Shown: positions 16,685 to 25,364 of the stretch, one piece after another
Layout of the letters: each line of letters starts with the position of its first letter
Numbering within the stretch: position 1 is the first letter of the stretch
Origin: an uncultured beta proteobacterium
Lineage (GTDB): Bacteria > Pseudomonadota > Gammaproteobacteria > Burkholderiales > Burkholderiaceae_C
DNA: 64,000 nt
Assembly: GCA_903886275.1 (NCBI GenBank)
Contig: CAISLN010000019.1
Coordinates: 1 to 64,000 of the forward strand
Direction: 5' to 3'
The notes under the pieces: model-generated
Databases searched by the model: none
What the model was told of the DNA's origin: nothing
Seen by the model: the letters and a program-made list of their open reading frames with translations, nothing else
Translations under genes and position numbers: made by a program

Positions 16685-17806
16685 CTATTTTGTCACGCTG
16701 ACCAGTGCCGATGCGACCACTTGTGTGACCAGTTGTGCCGCCACCGCAGCGGCCACCGCATCGCCCAACTCAATCACGGCCATGGTGTAGTAGCTGCTCC
16801 AGTTGTAGCGCGTGATGGCGTAAAAGTTTTCCGTTCCCGCCACATAGTGCGGCGTGTGCGCACCGTTTTGCAGTTCGACCAGCGCCAGCGGCCCGCGGTG
16901 CTGGTTGCCGGGTGCATTCAGCAGTACGCCGTGCGCTGCCATTTCGGCCGCCGTGAACGTGGGCCGGATATCGGGCGCCAGCAGCGTGGCCTTGTCCAGT
17001 CGCGCAGGATTAAAGTGCACCGGGTAATGCGTGGCCATGCCGCGCTGCCAGTGAAAGGCCTGGATATAGTGGGCCACCGAACCGATGATGTCGGCTTGGC
17101 TGTTGAACAGGTCGATGCGCGCGTCGCCATCAAAGTCGATGGCGTACTGGGCCCAACTCGAAGGCATGAATTGGGGCCAGCCCAGGGCGCCGGCATAGCT
17201 GCCGCGCAGGGCCAGCGGGTCGGTGTGGGTGCGTGAGGTAAGCGTCAAATAAGCCAGCAGCTCCGAGCGAAAAAACGCCGCCCTTGCCTGCGCCCTGGGG
17301 TGGGCAGCGGGGAAGTCAAAGCTCAGGGTGCTGAGTGCGTCGATCACGCGGTAGTCGCCGGTGTTCTGGCCGTACTGGCTTTCCACGCCGAGGATGCCGA
17401 CGATGATGCTGGCCGGCACACCGGTCTGGTCTTCGGCGCGTTGCAGGGTATCGCGGTTGGCAAGCCAGAAGCGGGTGCCGGACTGGATGCGCTGCGGCTC
17501 CACAAAGCGGCTTCGGTAGGCGGTCCAGTTTTTTGCCACCCCGGCAGCGGGCGGCAAGATGGCCTTGGCCACGCCCGGCAGGTAATGCGCTGCGCCCAAC
17601 GCGTGGCGCACCCAGTCGCGCTCCAGGCCAAGTTCGTCGGCCATGGCATCGGCCTGTTGCATCACATCGGCGCGGGTGGCGTACAGCGGACCGGTGACCT
17701 CGTGGGCGGGCAGGGTCTTCTTGGGCAGTTTTTTGTTGTCGGCAAAGGCCGGCATTGCGCAGGCCGCCAGCAGCAGGGCGGCCATCGTCAGATTGGAAAA
17801 TTTCAC
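16685..17806 (-). CDS. mltB: Lytic murein transglycosylase B
   Basis: 373 residues with a Sec-type signal peptide (MKFSNLTMAALLLAACAMPA, then FA-DN). There is a Cys at residue 16 within the signal peptide but no typical lipobox. The catalytic region contains GILGVESQYGQNTGDYRV with the expected Glu, and later GALGWPQFMPSSWAQYAIDF, both typical of MltB. The enzyme cleaves the glycan strands of peptidoglycan to give 1,6-anhydro ends. It starts with GTG overlapping the stop of the transglutaminase gene by 4 bp, so it belongs to that operon. Confidence 0.93.
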   Translation of the reverse strand: MKFSNLTMAALLLAACAMPAFADNKKLPKKTLPAHEVTGPLYATRADVMQQADAMADELGLERDWVRHALGAAHYLPGVAKAILPPAAGVAKNWTAYRSRFVEPQRIQSGTRFWLANRDTLQRAEDQTGVPASIIVGILGVESQYGQNTGDYRVIDALSTLSFDFPAAHPRAQARAAFFRSELLAYLTLTSRTHTDPLALRGSYAGALGWPQFMPSSWAQYAIDFDGDARIDLFNSQADIIGSVAHYIQAFHWQRGMATHYPVHFNPARLDKATLLAPDIRPTFTAAEMAAHGVLLNAPGNQHRGPLALVELQNGAHTPHYVAGTENFYAITRYNWSSYYTMAVIELGDAVAAAVAAQLVTQVVASALVSVTK

Positions 17807-19842
17807 GGTATAGGGGCTTCGGGTTGGTCAGGTGGCCAGCGCAGCTGGTGGTATTGCCGTCGCAGTGTACCTAGCGTGGCGCGCCGGTTGCCTGCGACGT
17901 GCGGCGCATAGCGCCAGGCCTCCAGCCGCAGCAGCCAGTCCTGGATGCGCTGCCAATCATCTTCTTCCCTGCACTTGCCGCTGCGCTGCTGCAGGGCCGT
18001 GGCCAGCTGGCGCGGTGGCGTGCCTTCGGGCATTGCCAGACCGGCCTTACGCAGGCGGCGGTTGGCACGCTGCAGCAGGCGCAGCCAAGGGTCTTGGCGC
18101 TCCCACTGGGTCCAAGCCGCGCTTGCCAGGCTGGCCAGCACCAACAGGCCCAGCAGCAGCAGCCCGAGGTCTTGCCATTCGGGGGCGCTAAAGCCAATGT
18201 TGCGCAGCAGCTTGAGTTGGCTGGTCTGCGAGTAGTTCAGCACCCACTGGTTCCAGCGGTTGTTGCTCGCGTCCCAAAGTGCGCGCAGGTTGATCTCGAA
18301 GCCCGGACTGATGGCGCCCAGCACCTGGGCCACGGCACTGCGCGGGGCGCTCAGGCGCTGCAGCAGGCCGGTGCGTGCGGGCGCCACCGCAGCAGTGGGG
18401 TCTACCCGCACCCAGCCCTGGCCGGCCATCCAGACCTCGGCCCAGGCGTGGGCATCGCTTTGGCGCACGGTCCACCAACCGTCCACCGGATTGCGCTCAC
18501 CCCCTTGGTAGCCGGTGACCACGCGCGCCGGCACATCGAGCGCGCGCAGCAGCAGCACAAAGCTTGAGGCGATGTGTTCGCAAAAACCCTCCTTGCGATC
18601 AAACCAAAATTCGTCGGCGCTGTGGCCGCCATAGACGCCGGGGTCTAGCGTGTAGCGATAGCCTTCGCTGCGCAGCTTTTGCAGCAGCAGCTCCACCAGC
18701 GCTGCGGCATCGGCCCTGGCATAGCGCGGGTCGCGGCGCATGTCCAGCGCCAGTTGCAGGGTGCGCGGGTTAAAGCCGGGCGGCAGGTCCAGGTGGTCTT
18801 GCAGGCCCAGCGTCTGCTGCAGCGGGCCATGGCGAAACGCGGTGTAGCCCAGGGCCTCAAAGCGCACCCGTTCACCGATCGGGCGGTCCGCGCTCCATTG
18901 CAGGTCGGGCCCCATGCGCAAGCGGTACCCGCCGAGCGTAGGTGCTGTGGGCGTGGCATCCAGCAGTGCCAGCCAGGGGTGGTTGTTGTCCTCCAATGTC
19001 ACCTCGTAGCGCACCGGCTTGCCGCTGACCTGCAGGTCGCTGACCAGTTGCAGTTGGGCCGGGAAGCCAGAGCGCAGGGGCAACCAGTTGCGCCCGTCAA
19101 AGGTGGAAAAAACCGGGCCACGGAAATACAGCTCGCGTTGCAGCGGCATTGCCCCCTCAAAGCGGATGCGCATGGCCACGCTGTTGTCCAGTGCCAAGTT
19201 GGCGATGCTGCCCACCTGCATCTGGGCGGACAGGCCGCTGCGTCCAGCTTCAGCAGGCAGACCCCAGAGCGGCGCCACGCGCGGGAACAACACAAACAGC
19301 AGCACCATGATGGGTGCGCCCAGCAGCGCCATGCCGGTGGCCGTGCGCAGGGCCAGCAGCAGAGGCGGGCGGCCCACCGGCAGGTGCTGGTTGACCAGGG
19401 CGCTCAAGAGACCCAGCAGGCCGACCACCATGGCCATTGCGGTGGGCAGGCTTTGCGAGAAAAAGAAGTTCGATAGCAGGGTAAAAAACCCCAGAAAGAA
19501 AACCACAAAGGCATCGCGCCGGGCGCGCATCTCCAGCGTCTTGAGCGCCAGCAGGACGACGATGAAGGTGACGCCGGCATCACGTCCCATCAGTGTGCGG
19601 TGGCTGTAGAACGTGGCACCGCTTGCCAGCAGCAAGAGCGCTAGCAGCCACCAGCGCGAGGGCAGGGCGCGGCCCCGCAGCGCCAACCAGCCGCGCCACA
19701 GCAGCACCAGGGCCGACAGGGCGCTGCACCAGAGCGGCACATGCGCCACCAGCGGCGCCATGATCCAGGCGATCACCAGCAGCAAAAACAAGGTGTCTCG
19801 GGTGTCGCGCGGCAGCTGCGACAGGCGCTGCAAAAGTTTCAT
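17803..19842 (-). CDS. TgpA-like membrane transglutaminase (DUF3488/DUF4129)
   Basis: 679 residues from the ATG at 19842, which overlaps the stop of the DUF58 gene (ATGA). The N-terminal ~190 residues hold six or so membrane helices. The periplasmic transglutaminase core has Cys in GFCEHIASSF, His in SDAHAWAEVW and Asp in VRVDPTAAV. One further helix (LLLLGLLVLASLASAAW) and a DUF4129-type tail end the protein. TgpA-like proteins are commonly encoded with DUF58 and MoxR proteins, as here; the substrate is unknown but presumably at the cell envelope. Confidence 0.9.
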   Translation of the reverse strand: MKLLQRLSQLPRDTRDTLFLLLVIAWIMAPLVAHVPLWCSALSALVLLWRGWLALRGRALPSRWWLLALLLLASGATFYSHRTLMGRDAGVTFIVVLLALKTLEMRARRDAFVVFFLGFFTLLSNFFFSQSLPTAMAMVVGLLGLLSALVNQHLPVGRPPLLLALRTATGMALLGAPIMVLLFVLFPRVAPLWGLPAEAGRSGLSAQMQVGSIANLALDNSVAMRIRFEGAMPLQRELYFRGPVFSTFDGRNWLPLRSGFPAQLQLVSDLQVSGKPVRYEVTLEDNNHPWLALLDATPTAPTLGGYRLRMGPDLQWSADRPIGERVRFEALGYTAFRHGPLQQTLGLQDHLDLPPGFNPRTLQLALDMRRDPRYARADAAALVELLLQKLRSEGYRYTLDPGVYGGHSADEFWFDRKEGFCEHIASSFVLLLRALDVPARVVTGYQGGERNPVDGWWTVRQSDAHAWAEVWMAGQGWVRVDPTAAVAPARTGLLQRLSAPRSAVAQVLGAISPGFEINLRALWDASNNRWNQWVLNYSQTSQLKLLRNIGFSAPEWQDLGLLLLGLLVLASLASAAWTQWERQDPWLRLLQRANRRLRKAGLAMPEGTPPRQLATALQQRSGKCREEDDWQRIQDWLLRLEAWRYAPHVAGNRRATLGTLRRQYHQLRWPPDQPEAPIP

Positions 19843-20846
19843 GCTGCACCCCGGAACAAGGCCAGGGCCGACAGGCAGGCGCGCTGGTGCGCCGCGCCGC
19901 TGCCCATGGCGATGGAGCAGCCCGGCAGGCGCAGGCCGTAGTGCAGGTCTTGGCGCTCGGCCATCAGCACCCATGCGCACAGGCGCGAGAGTCGCAGCTC
20001 CTGGCCGGCTGCACCAGCGGTCTGCTGCAGGTCCAGCCACAACGCAAAGCGCTGTGCCGGTTGTGCATCGCGGCTGACCAACTGGCCGGTCTTGGCGGCC
20101 TTCTTCCAGACCACCCACTTCAAGGGGTCACCTCTGCGGTAGCCACGCAGGCCATCCCACTCTGCACTGCTGTGGCGCTGCGCGCTGTTTGCATCGCCAG
20201 CGCTGGGCTCACCCAGTGGCAGCGGCGGTGGCCTGGCTTCGGGTGCCGGATACACCAAGAGGCGGCTTGCCGGGCGCCACACCGTCCAGACCCTGAAGGT
20301 GCCCAGCGGAAAGCGGGTCTCGGCTGTCAGCGCTGGCAGTGGCTGCAGGCCGCGCTGCTGCGGATGCAAGGCCAGCTGCACGCGGGCGCTGCCCTGTGCG
20401 GCCACATCGGTCCAGCTCCATTGCTGTGTGCCCAGCAGCGCCAGGCCTATGCCATAGCGCGTGGTCTTGCGGCTGCTGTGCAACTGCAGCGTGAGCATGG
20501 CGGCGCTGCCGGCAAACACAGGCTCGGGTGCCACCAGTTGCAGGGTCAGGCCGCGCAGTGTGGCGTGTCCCACATGCATGCCCACCAGAGCGCAGCCGGC
20601 CAGCAAAAAGGTCAGTACATAGCCCAGGTTGAGTTGGTAGTTGATGCTGGCGATGAGCAGCACCAGCAGGGTGACGCCCAGCATCCAGCCGGGACGGGTG
20701 GGCAGGATGTAGACATTGCGCTGGGTAAGCGTGCTGCTGTCGGTGGGCTGCAGGCGACCTATCCAGAAGCGGTCCAGGCGGGCGCGTGCGTGTTGCAGCG
20801 GATGCAGCAAGGGGTTGGGCCATTTGGGCTTTGTGGTCGCGGACAA
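19839..20846 (-). CDS. DUF58 protein (MoxR partner)
   Basis: 335 residues. Two membrane helices (residues ~56-95) are followed by the DUF58 region with YRRGDPLKWVVWKKAAKTGQ, the family signature. A stop codon lies two codons before the TTG at 20846, and the first ATG in frame is at residue 55, inside the membrane segment. The start must therefore be TTG or another rare codon, or the native 5' end was altered. The repeat element begins upstream. DUF58 proteins are often encoded beside MoxR ATPases and are thought to be folded or activated by them. Confidence 0.88.
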   Translation of the reverse strand: MSATTKPKWPNPLLHPLQHARARLDRFWIGRLQPTDSSTLTQRNVYILPTRPGWMLGVTLLVLLIASINYQLNLGYVLTFLLAGCALVGMHVGHATLRGLTLQLVAPEPVFAGSAAMLTLQLHSSRKTTRYGIGLALLGTQQWSWTDVAAQGSARVQLALHPQQRGLQPLPALTAETRFPLGTFRVWTVWRPASRLLVYPAPEARPPPLPLGEPSAGDANSAQRHSSAEWDGLRGYRRGDPLKWVVWKKAAKTGQLVSRDAQPAQRFALWLDLQQTAGAAGQELRLSRLCAWVLMAERQDLHYGLRLPGCSIAMGSGAAHQRACLSALALFRGAA

Positions 20847-20885
20847 TTTTTTCTAACGCTTGGTTTTGTGCTTGTCTGCAACTTG

Positions 20886-21171
20886 GTTTTTGACTCCCCC
20901 ATCCCCCACCCCCTTACCCCCCGTCGGGGTAAGGGGAGCTACAAGCGGACAGCCGATTTGACCCCTGCGCGCCGAATACGGAATGACGAGCCGAAGGTTT
21001 CGACCACCGCCGCTAGCGTTATCGCTATTGCAACTATCGAAACTATCGAAACTATCGCAACCGCTGCGCCGGTAAGGCCGCAGCCGAAGCGAGGAAACAA
21101 AATCGACTGTCCGATTGGGCTCCCCTTTCGTCCCGGCGGGGGCGGCGGGGGGGATAGGGGGGGCTAAAAAA
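20886..21171. repeat. Imperfect long inverted-repeat element (MITE-like) between moxR and DUF58 gene
   Basis: The gene-free stretch 20847-21259 (413 bp) is mostly this element. The left arm (about 20886-20960) and the reverse complement of the right arm (about 21098-21171) align along most of their length: C-rich tracts, then CCGTCGGGG versus CCGCCGGGA, AAGGGGAGC in both, then CGGACAGCCGATTT versus CGGACAGTCGATTT. The centre contains three near-copies of AACTATCGA in tandem (about 21028-21060). No transposase frame is present. This is the architecture of a miniature inverted-repeat element or a large palindromic repeat. Confidence 0.7.
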
Positions 21172-21259
21172 GCCCCGCAGGAAAAAATATTACCCCCAGA
21201 GGCAGCAGCCACCCGATACCAAAGGAAGTTCGAAAACATGCTGAGCGGAGCTGCGCCAT

Positions 21260-22180
21260 TCAAGGCAAAGGCACGCCAGACAGCATCGCCCGCACCTGTT
21301 CCTGCGCCCCGCGCGTGGCGCTTTCCACGGGAATCAGACGGTGCGCAATCGTCTGCGGCAATATGGCCTGCACATCGTCGGGCGCCACATAGTCGCGCCC
21401 GCTCAGGATCGCCTGTGCCTGCGCCGCACGCAGCACCGCAATGCCGGCGCGCGGACTCAGGCCCTGCACAAACCAGTGGCCCGAGCGGGTGGCGGCGATC
21501 AGGTCTTGCACATAGTCGAGCAGGGGTGCAGCCGCATGCACGGCCCGCACCATGGCCTGCAGTTGCTGGAGTTCGCCGGGCTGCATCACAGCGCTCAGGG
21601 CATCGACCATGGCGCGCCGGTCGCTGCCCAGCAGTAGCTCGCGCTCGGCGGCACGGTCCGGGTAGCCCAGCGAGATGCGCATCAGAAAACGGTCTAGCTG
21701 CGACTCGGGCAGCGCGTAGGTGCCCAGTTGGTCCAGTGGGTTTTGTGTGGCGATGACGAAAAAGGGTTCGGGCAGTGGCCTTGTCGCGCCCTCCACCGAG
21801 ACCTGCTTTTCTTCCATGGCCTCCAACAGCGCGCTCTGGGTTCGGGGGCCCGCGCGGTTGATTTCATCGGCCAGCAGCACCTGCGCAAAGAGCGGTCCGG
21901 GGTGGAACACAAAGGCCTCTTTGGCGCGCTCGTAGACCGATACGCCGCAGAGGTCGCTGGGCATCAGGTCGGAGGTGAACTGCACGCGCGAAAACTGCAG
22001 GCCAAAGCTGCGTGCCAGCGCATGGGCCAGCGTGGTCTTGCCCACGCCCGGCACATCGTCAATCAGCAGGTGGCCACCGGCGAGCAGGCAGGCCACGCAG
22101 TCTTGTATTTGACCGGGCTTGCCCACTATCACCGTGTTAAGCTGACCGAGTAGGTTTTTTAGCGTGCGTTGGGCGTCCAT
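21260..22180 (-). CDS. MoxR-family AAA+ ATPase
   Basis: 306 residues. Walker A is at residues ~44-50 (PGVGKTT), Walker B in VLLADEINRA, with the MoxR hallmark PRTQSALLEAMEEKQVSVEG and the sensor segment VIATQNPLDQLGTYALPESQLDRF. MoxR ATPases act as chaperone-like factors for partner proteins with VWA or DUF58 domains. Here the probable partners (DUF58 and TgpA-like) lie downstream on the same strand but are separated by the inverted-repeat element. The start codon lies 27 bp from that of the divergent deacetylase-like gene. Confidence 0.93.
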   Translation of the reverse strand: MDAQRTLKNLLGQLNTVIVGKPGQIQDCVACLLAGGHLLIDDVPGVGKTTLAHALARSFGLQFSRVQFTSDLMPSDLCGVSVYERAKEAFVFHPGPLFAQVLLADEINRAGPRTQSALLEAMEEKQVSVEGATRPLPEPFFVIATQNPLDQLGTYALPESQLDRFLMRISLGYPDRAAERELLLGSDRRAMVDALSAVMQPGELQQLQAMVRAVHAAAPLLDYVQDLIAATRSGHWFVQGLSPRAGIAVLRAAQAQAILSGRDYVAPDDVQAILPQTIAHRLIPVESATRGAQEQVRAMLSGVPLP

Positions 22181-22207
22181 GGCTGGACGTTACCCGAATT
22201 TTCTGAA

Positions 22208-23173
22208 ATGCGAGTTCCCTTGTTGAACAAGACCGGATACTTTTTTCATGCCGACTGCAGCCTGCACGACATGGGCTTGGGCCACCCCGAATGCCCACAG
22301 CGGCTGCAGGCGATAGAGCAGCGTTTGCAGCAAAGCGACTGGGCGCAAGCACTGCAGCGGCGCGAGGCGCCCCAGGCTCCGATTGCGGACCTGGAGTTGG
22401 CCCATGGCCGCATGCACATTGCCGCCCTGCGGGGTCTGACCGACGGCCTGCGCGAGGAGGTGCTGGCCGGTGGCCCAAGCCACGCACAGATCGACCCAGA
22501 CACCAGCATCAATGTGCACACCTGGGATGCCGCCCTGCGCGCCTCTGGCGCCGCCATGGCCGCAGTGGATGCGGTGCTGGCCGGCGAGTTGCAAAACGCT
22601 TTTTGCGCCGTGCGTCCGCCCGGCCACCATGCCTGCCGCGACAAGGCCATGGGCTTTTGTTTCTTCAACAATGTGGCGGTAGCGGCGCGCTATGCGCTGG
22701 AGCGCCATGGCCTGAAAAAGGTGGCCATCGTGGACTTTGATGTGCACCATGGCAACGGCACCGAAGACATAGTCGCCGGCGACGATCGCATCCTGATGGT
22801 GAGTTTTTTTCAACATCCCTTTTATCCCTATGGTGAAAATTCAACTGCCGCCAACCTGCTCAACCTGCCGGTGCCGGCCTACACCCAGGGCGACAGGGTG
22901 CGTGAGTTGGTGAGCGACAGTTGGATGCCGCGGCTGGAGGCCTTCGCGCCCGAACTCATTTTGGTCAGCGCCGGTTTCGATGCCCACCGCGAGGACGATC
23001 TGGGCCAGATGGGCCTGGTGGAGTCCGACTTCGCCTGGATCACGCAGCAGCTCATGGAGGTGGCCCAGCGCCATGCCAAGGGGCGCATCGTGTCGTGCCT
23101 GGAGGGCGGCTACAACCTGGACGCCCTGGCGCGCAGCGTCGAGGCCCATGTGCGCGTGCTGGCGGGTCTGTGA
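22208..23173 (+). CDS. Histone-deacetylase-family hydrolase
   Basis: 321 residues from the ATG at 22208; an upstream in-frame start would overlap moxR. It shows the zinc-dependent deacetylase core: HPECPQRLQAIEQRL near the start, RPPGHHA (His pair), VDFDVHHGNGT (zinc Asp and His), VSAGFDAHREDDLG (zinc Asp) and the Tyr of CLEGGYNLDAL. Bacterial members remove acyl groups from small molecules such as acetylpolyamines or from proteins; the substrate cannot be read from sequence. The stop overlaps the start of the MscS gene (TGATG), so the two are translationally coupled. Confidence 0.93.
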   Translation: MRVPLLNKTGYFFHADCSLHDMGLGHPECPQRLQAIEQRLQQSDWAQALQRREAPQAPIADLELAHGRMHIAALRGLTDGLREEVLAGGPSHAQIDPDTSINVHTWDAALRASGAAMAAVDAVLAGELQNAFCAVRPPGHHACRDKAMGFCFFNNVAVAARYALERHGLKKVAIVDFDVHHGNGTEDIVAGDDRILMVSFFQHPFYPYGENSTAANLLNLPVPAYTQGDRVRELVSDSWMPRLEAFAPELILVSAGFDAHREDDLGQMGLVESDFAWITQQLMEVAQRHAKGRIVSCLEGGYNLDALARSVEAHVRVLAGL

Positions 23174-24456
23174 TGCAATCCGCTACCGCTACCGCTACCG
23201 CCCCCGTGCCGATTGATGACTTTGAAGGCTGGCTCAACGCCCTGACCCAGACCTCGGTATTGATTGAACTGGCCGTCCTGCTTCTGTGTGCGCTGCTGGC
23301 CTGGGCGCTGGTGCGCACACTGCGCCACGCGCTGGGTCAGCAGGACCAGCGCTCGATCTGGTTGGGTAAACGCAACGTGGACGGCGTGCTGTTCCCCCTG
23401 TTGCTCCTGTGTCTGGTCTATCTGGCGCGCGAGGTGCTCTCCAGATGGGTCGTGGTGGCCCTGTTCAAGGTGGCCATACCGGTGCTGGTGTCCCTGTTGG
23501 TGATCAGGGTGGGGGTCAAGGTGTTGCAGGCCGCCTTTAGCGAGGCCAAGTGGGTCAGACCCTTGGAGCGGTCTATTTCCTGGATCGCCTGGATGCTCAT
23601 GGTGCTGTGGGTCAGCGGCCTGCTGCCGGTGATTCTGAACGAGCTCGACCAGATCGGCTGGAAGGTCGGCAACAGCCACCTGACATTGCGCAACATGCTC
23701 GAAGGTGCGCTCACCGCAGGGGCCGTGCTGATCTTTACGCTGTGGCTGTCGGCCGGCATAGAAACGCGCTTGCTGCGCAATTCCACCGGGGGCGAGCTGT
23801 CGCTGCGCAAGGCCATCAGCAATGCCACACGCGCCCTGCTGATGTTTGTGGGCCTGATCATCGCGCTGACTTCCGTCGGTATCGACCTCACCGCGTTGTC
23901 GGTGCTGGGCGGTGCGGTCGGCGTGGGCATTGGCCTGGGCCTGCAAAAGCTGGCCGCCAACTATGTGTCAGGCTTTGTGATCCTGGCCGAGCGCAGCATG
24001 CGCATAGGCGACAACGTAAGGGTCGATACCTTCGAGGGCATGATCACCCAGATCAATGCCCGCTACACCGTGATCCGCTCGCAGGCCGGGCGCGAGTCCA
24101 TAGTCCCCAATGAGATGCTGATCACCAACCGGGTGGAAAACCTGTCCTTGGCCGATTCACAGGTCTACCAGTTCACCATCGTGTCGGTGGGCTACGAGAG
24201 CGATGTGGACCGGGTGCGCGCCCTGTTGCTCAAGGCGGCGCTGGACCAGCCGCGCGTGTTGCGCGAGCCCGCACCGTCGGTCAATTTGTCGAACTTTGGA
24301 GTCGATGGTCTGGAGTTCACCGTGGGCTATTGGATCAACGATCCGGAGAACGGACAGGGTAATTTAAAGTCCGATGTCAACCTCGCCATTTTGGCGGCGC
24401 TGCGTGCCAACCACATCGACATTCCCTACCCGCAGCGCGTGCTGCACCAGCGCTGA
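23173..24456 (+). CDS. MscS-family mechanosensitive channel
   Basis: 427 residues. The ATG at 23173 shares a base with the previous stop. Several hydrophobic helices precede the MscS pore helix and beta domain: SVLGGAVGVGIGLGLQKLAA, then NYVSGFVILAERSMRIGD. Longer than E. coli MscS (286 residues) by an extra N-terminal set of helices. Such channels open under membrane tension to release solutes. No cyclic-nucleotide-binding domain is seen at the C-terminus. Confidence 0.92.
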   Translation: MQSATATATAPVPIDDFEGWLNALTQTSVLIELAVLLLCALLAWALVRTLRHALGQQDQRSIWLGKRNVDGVLFPLLLLCLVYLAREVLSRWVVVALFKVAIPVLVSLLVIRVGVKVLQAAFSEAKWVRPLERSISWIAWMLMVLWVSGLLPVILNELDQIGWKVGNSHLTLRNMLEGALTAGAVLIFTLWLSAGIETRLLRNSTGGELSLRKAISNATRALLMFVGLIIALTSVGIDLTALSVLGGAVGVGIGLGLQKLAANYVSGFVILAERSMRIGDNVRVDTFEGMITQINARYTVIRSQAGRESIVPNEMLITNRVENLSLADSQVYQFTIVSVGYESDVDRVRALLLKAALDQPRVLREPAPSVNLSNFGVDGLEFTVGYWINDPENGQGNLKSDVNLAILAALRANHIDIPYPQRVLHQR

Positions 24457-24474
24457 TGCCGACTACAATTAAAT

Positions 24475-24488
24475 AGAACGACCGTTCT
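24475..24488. promoter_or_regulatory. Palindrome upstream of etfBA (possible TetR-type operator)
   Basis: AGAACG-AC-CGTTCT: perfect 6-bp half-sites with a 2-bp spacer, extending imperfectly outward into A/T tracts. It lies 125 bp before etfB, just downstream of a TACAAT (24464-24469) that could be a -10 element. The length and spacing suit a TetR-family repressor, but the regulator is not in the window. Confidence 0.5.
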
Positions 24489-24558
24489 TTTTTTAAAAGC
24501 GACAGTCCGAAGCGATCGCTGTGGGTGGCATACATTGGCCCGCATACAATCAAATCAG

Positions 24559-24574
24559 TTGACGCGCACGTCAA
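24559..24574. promoter_or_regulatory. Second palindrome upstream of etfB
   Basis: TTGACG-CGCA-CGTCAA: perfect 6-bp half-sites with a 4-bp spacer, 38 bp before the etfB start and 8 bp downstream of a TACAAT (24545-24550). From memory, the layout resembles sites of acyl-CoA/branched-chain catabolism regulators such as LiuR in proteobacteria; this is a suggestion, not an identification. Confidence 0.45.
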
Positions 24575-24612
24575 TTGGCAACGCCAACATACAACCCTCT
24601 GGAGCAGCAAGC

Positions 24613-25362
24613 ATGAAAGTCCTGGTAAGCGTCAAACGCGTGGTGGACTACAACGTCAAGGTCCGCGTGAAGTCGGACGGTAGCGGTGTAGATATTGCCA
24701 ACGTCAAGATGAGCATGAACCCCTTTGACGAGATCGCCGTGGAGGAGGCCGTGCGCCTGAAGGAGAAGGGCGTGGTCACCGAGATCATCGCCGTGTCCTG
24801 TGGCGTGGCGCAATGCGCCGAGACCCTGCGCACCGCCATGGCCATAGGTGCAGACCGCGCCATCCTGGTGGAGACCACGGCCGAACTGCAGCCCCTGGCC
24901 GTGGCCAAGCTGTTGAAGGCCCTGGTGGACAAGGAACAACCCGGCTTGGTCATTTTGGGCAAGCAAGCCATCGACGATGACTGCAACCAGACCGGCCAGA
25001 TGCTGGCCGCCCTGGGCGACTGGCCCCAGGCCACCTTCAGCAGCAAGGTCGAAATTATCGACGGCAAGTTGAAGGCCACGCGCGAAGTGGACGGCGGCTC
25101 CGAGACCCTGAGCCTGACACTGCCGGCCATCATCACCACGGATTTGCGCCTCAACGAGCCGCGCTATGTGACGCTGCCCAACATCATGAAGGCCAAGAAA
25201 AAGCAGCTCGAAATCTTCAAGCCCGAAGACCTGGGCGTGGATGTTGCCCCGCGCATCAAGACCCTCAAGGTGGTGGAGCCGCCGGTGCGCAGCGCCGGCA
25301 TCAAGGTGGCCGATGTGGCCGCACTGGTAGACAAACTGAAAAACGAAGCGAAAGTAATCTGA
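24613..25362 (+). CDS. etfB: Electron transfer flavoprotein, beta subunit
   Basis: 249 residues, standard length. The ATG at 24613 is preceded by GGAG at 24601-24604. [20 protein letters not shown], the segment [21 protein letters not shown], and [18 protein letters not shown] are typical of EtfB. With EtfA it forms the FAD-containing heterodimer that takes electrons from acyl-CoA dehydrogenases and passes them to ETF:ubiquinone oxidoreductase. It is followed by etfA after 2 bp and preceded by two palindromes that may control the pair. Confidence 0.97.
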   Translation: MKVLVSVKRVVDYNVKVRVKSDGSGVDIANVKMSMNPFDEIAVEEAVRLKEKGVVTEIIAVSCGVAQCAETLRTAMAIGADRAILVETTAELQPLAVAKLLKALVDKEQPGLVILGKQAIDDDCNQTGQMLAALGDWPQATFSSKVEIIDGKLKATREVDGGSETLSLTLPAIITTDLRLNEPRYVTLPNIMKAKKKQLEIFKPEDLGVDVAPRIKTLKVVEPPVRSAGIKVADVAALVDKLKNEAKVI

Positions 25363-25364
25363 TC

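Noticed and set aside
21165-21185. Terminator after moxR (GGGGCT/AGCCCC hairpin)
   Set aside because: The stem surrounds the A/T run instead of preceding it, and no T-run follows on the minus strand; it belongs to the inverted-repeat element.
20853-21263. 136-codon minus-strand frame across the inverted-repeat element
   Set aside because: It consists of the translated repeat units (FDSFDS) and C-rich arms, starts opposite the moxR end and has no ribosome site.
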